Shown in pieces: positions 13,821-14,063 of a DNA stretch of 14,063 bases. The notes below the pieces were generated by a model. It searched no databases. It had not been told where the DNA came from and saw nothing but the letters and a program-made list of their open reading frames with translations. The translations under genes were made by a program, and so were the position numbers. Source of the stretch: Bacillota bacterium (lineage in GTDB: Bacteria; Bacillota; Clostridia; Christensenellales; CAG-138); assembly GCA_023416175.1 (NCBI GenBank), contig JAEZIE010000216.1, positions 1 through 14,063 of the forward strand, written 5' to 3'. Every line of letters starts with the position of its first letter. Within the stretch, counting starts at the first letter, position 1.

Positions 13821-13855
13821 TGTGAAAACCCCCGGCTGTGCCGGGGGTTTTCGCA
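13821..13855. terminator. Strong bidirectional terminator hairpin
   Basis: GAAAACCCCCGGC (13824-13836) pairs perfectly with GCCGGGGGTTTTC (13840-13852) around TGT. Further pairs outside extend to 13821/13855. The T4 at the stem base on both strands makes it usable in either direction. It closes the recA/M56-fragment transcript about 65 bases after the stop codon. Confidence 0.75.
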
Positions 13856-13858
13856 GAT

Positions 13859-13888
13859 AAAAAAGACTATCACATTGCTGTGATAGTC
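13859..13888 (-). terminator. Terminator of the right-edge leftward gene
   Basis: GACTATCACA (13865-13874) pairs perfectly with TGTGATAGTC (13879-13888) around a 4-nt loop. On the minus strand the stem is followed by six T residues (13864-13859). It lies 28 bases past the stop codon of the DUF975-like gene. Confidence 0.8.
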
Positions 13889-13915
13889 AGGAAAATTTGA
13901 AAACGAAAAGGCCAA

Positions 13916-14063
13916 CTATGCCTGTACCGCATTTGGGAGCCCAAACGGTTTACCCGTCATCTCCAGATAAAAAGCGGCACGCGCCGTGCGCCAATAAGGT
14001 GAAATCCACAGGCCAAGGATACCGAACGTCAGGGCGGAAAGCAGCCACCAACCGATAAAGCTC
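13916..14063 (-). CDS. DUF975-like integral membrane protein, C-terminal fragment (partial)
   Basis: The last 48 codons of a leftward gene are visible, with the stop TAG at 13918-13916 and the 5' part beyond the window edge. The reading frame gives SFIGWWLLSALTFGILGLW followed by ISPYWRTARAAFYLEMTGKP. That is a membrane span, then the short P-Y-x-x-T-A-x-A-x-F-Y ending that I associate with DUF975 proteins, a widespread Firmicute membrane family of unknown function. The family assignment rests on this short tail and is moderate. The frame is supported by the clean stop followed by a good minus-strand terminator. Confidence 0.6.
   Translation of the reverse strand, partial: SFIGWWLLSALTFGILGLWISPYWRTARAAFYLEMTGKPFGLPNAVQA

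Noticed and set aside
1..14063. CRISPR arrays, tRNA or rRNA genes, insertion sequences and toxin-antitoxin pairs
   Set aside because: I looked on both strands and saw no regularly spaced repeats, no tRNA-like TTCGA arms with CCA ends, no transposase motifs and no small paired toxin-like genes.

Overview
The window looks like chromosomal DNA of a moderately GC-rich Firmicute, probably a Clostridia-type gut or anaerobic organism. The reasons are the strong AGGAGG ribosome sites, the sigma-A promoters, the ftsK/spoIIIE-rimO-pgsA-cinA-recA gene order familiar from Firmicutes, an Isf-like flavoprotein, an M56/BlaR1-type relic and a DUF975-like membrane protein. I cannot name the genus from the sequence alone. 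No CRISPR array, tRNA, rRNA, intact transposase or phage gene is visible.

Left part (1-3304), accessory metabolism. The first codons of an unidentified leftward gene lie at the edge. Next come a leftward NAD(P)-dependent epimerase/dehydratase (extended SDR) and a divergent rightward TetR-type regulator. The two share a compact promoter region in which opposing sigma-A promoters overlap inside a 51-bp interrupted palindrome. A rightward pair follows: a flavodoxin-fold NAD(P)H oxidoreductase with a four-cysteine cluster, and a RimJ/RimL-type GNAT acetyltransferase.

Middle (3305-5626). A stretch of about 410 bp with no convincing gene holds terminator hairpins on both strands and a run of further hairpins (about 3411-3660); this is the best candidate here for something undescribed. 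A leftward SulP/STAS anion transporter follows. Its promoter carries a perfect 9-bp inverted repeat and a 10-bp direct repeat spaced 21 bp. Divergently, a strong promoter drives the ftsK operon.

Right part (5627-12684), housekeeping. ftsK (DNA translocase), rimO (S12 methylthiotransferase) and pgsA (phosphatidylglycerophosphate synthase) are translationally coupled with 8-nt and 4-nt overlaps. A 302-bp hairpin-dense spacer with two terminator-like structures separates them from cinA. cinA is followed by recA, which has its own promoter and no canonical SOS box.

Right edge (12685-14063). Directly after recA lies a protein that matches only the C-terminal membrane/extracellular half of BlaR1/M56-type sensors. 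Its similarity appears to begin a few codons before its ATG, as if the peptidase half had been deleted. Two back-to-back hairpin terminators then separate it from the 3' end of a leftward DUF975-like membrane protein. Apart from these promoters, hairpin regions and the truncated gene, the window is ordinary.
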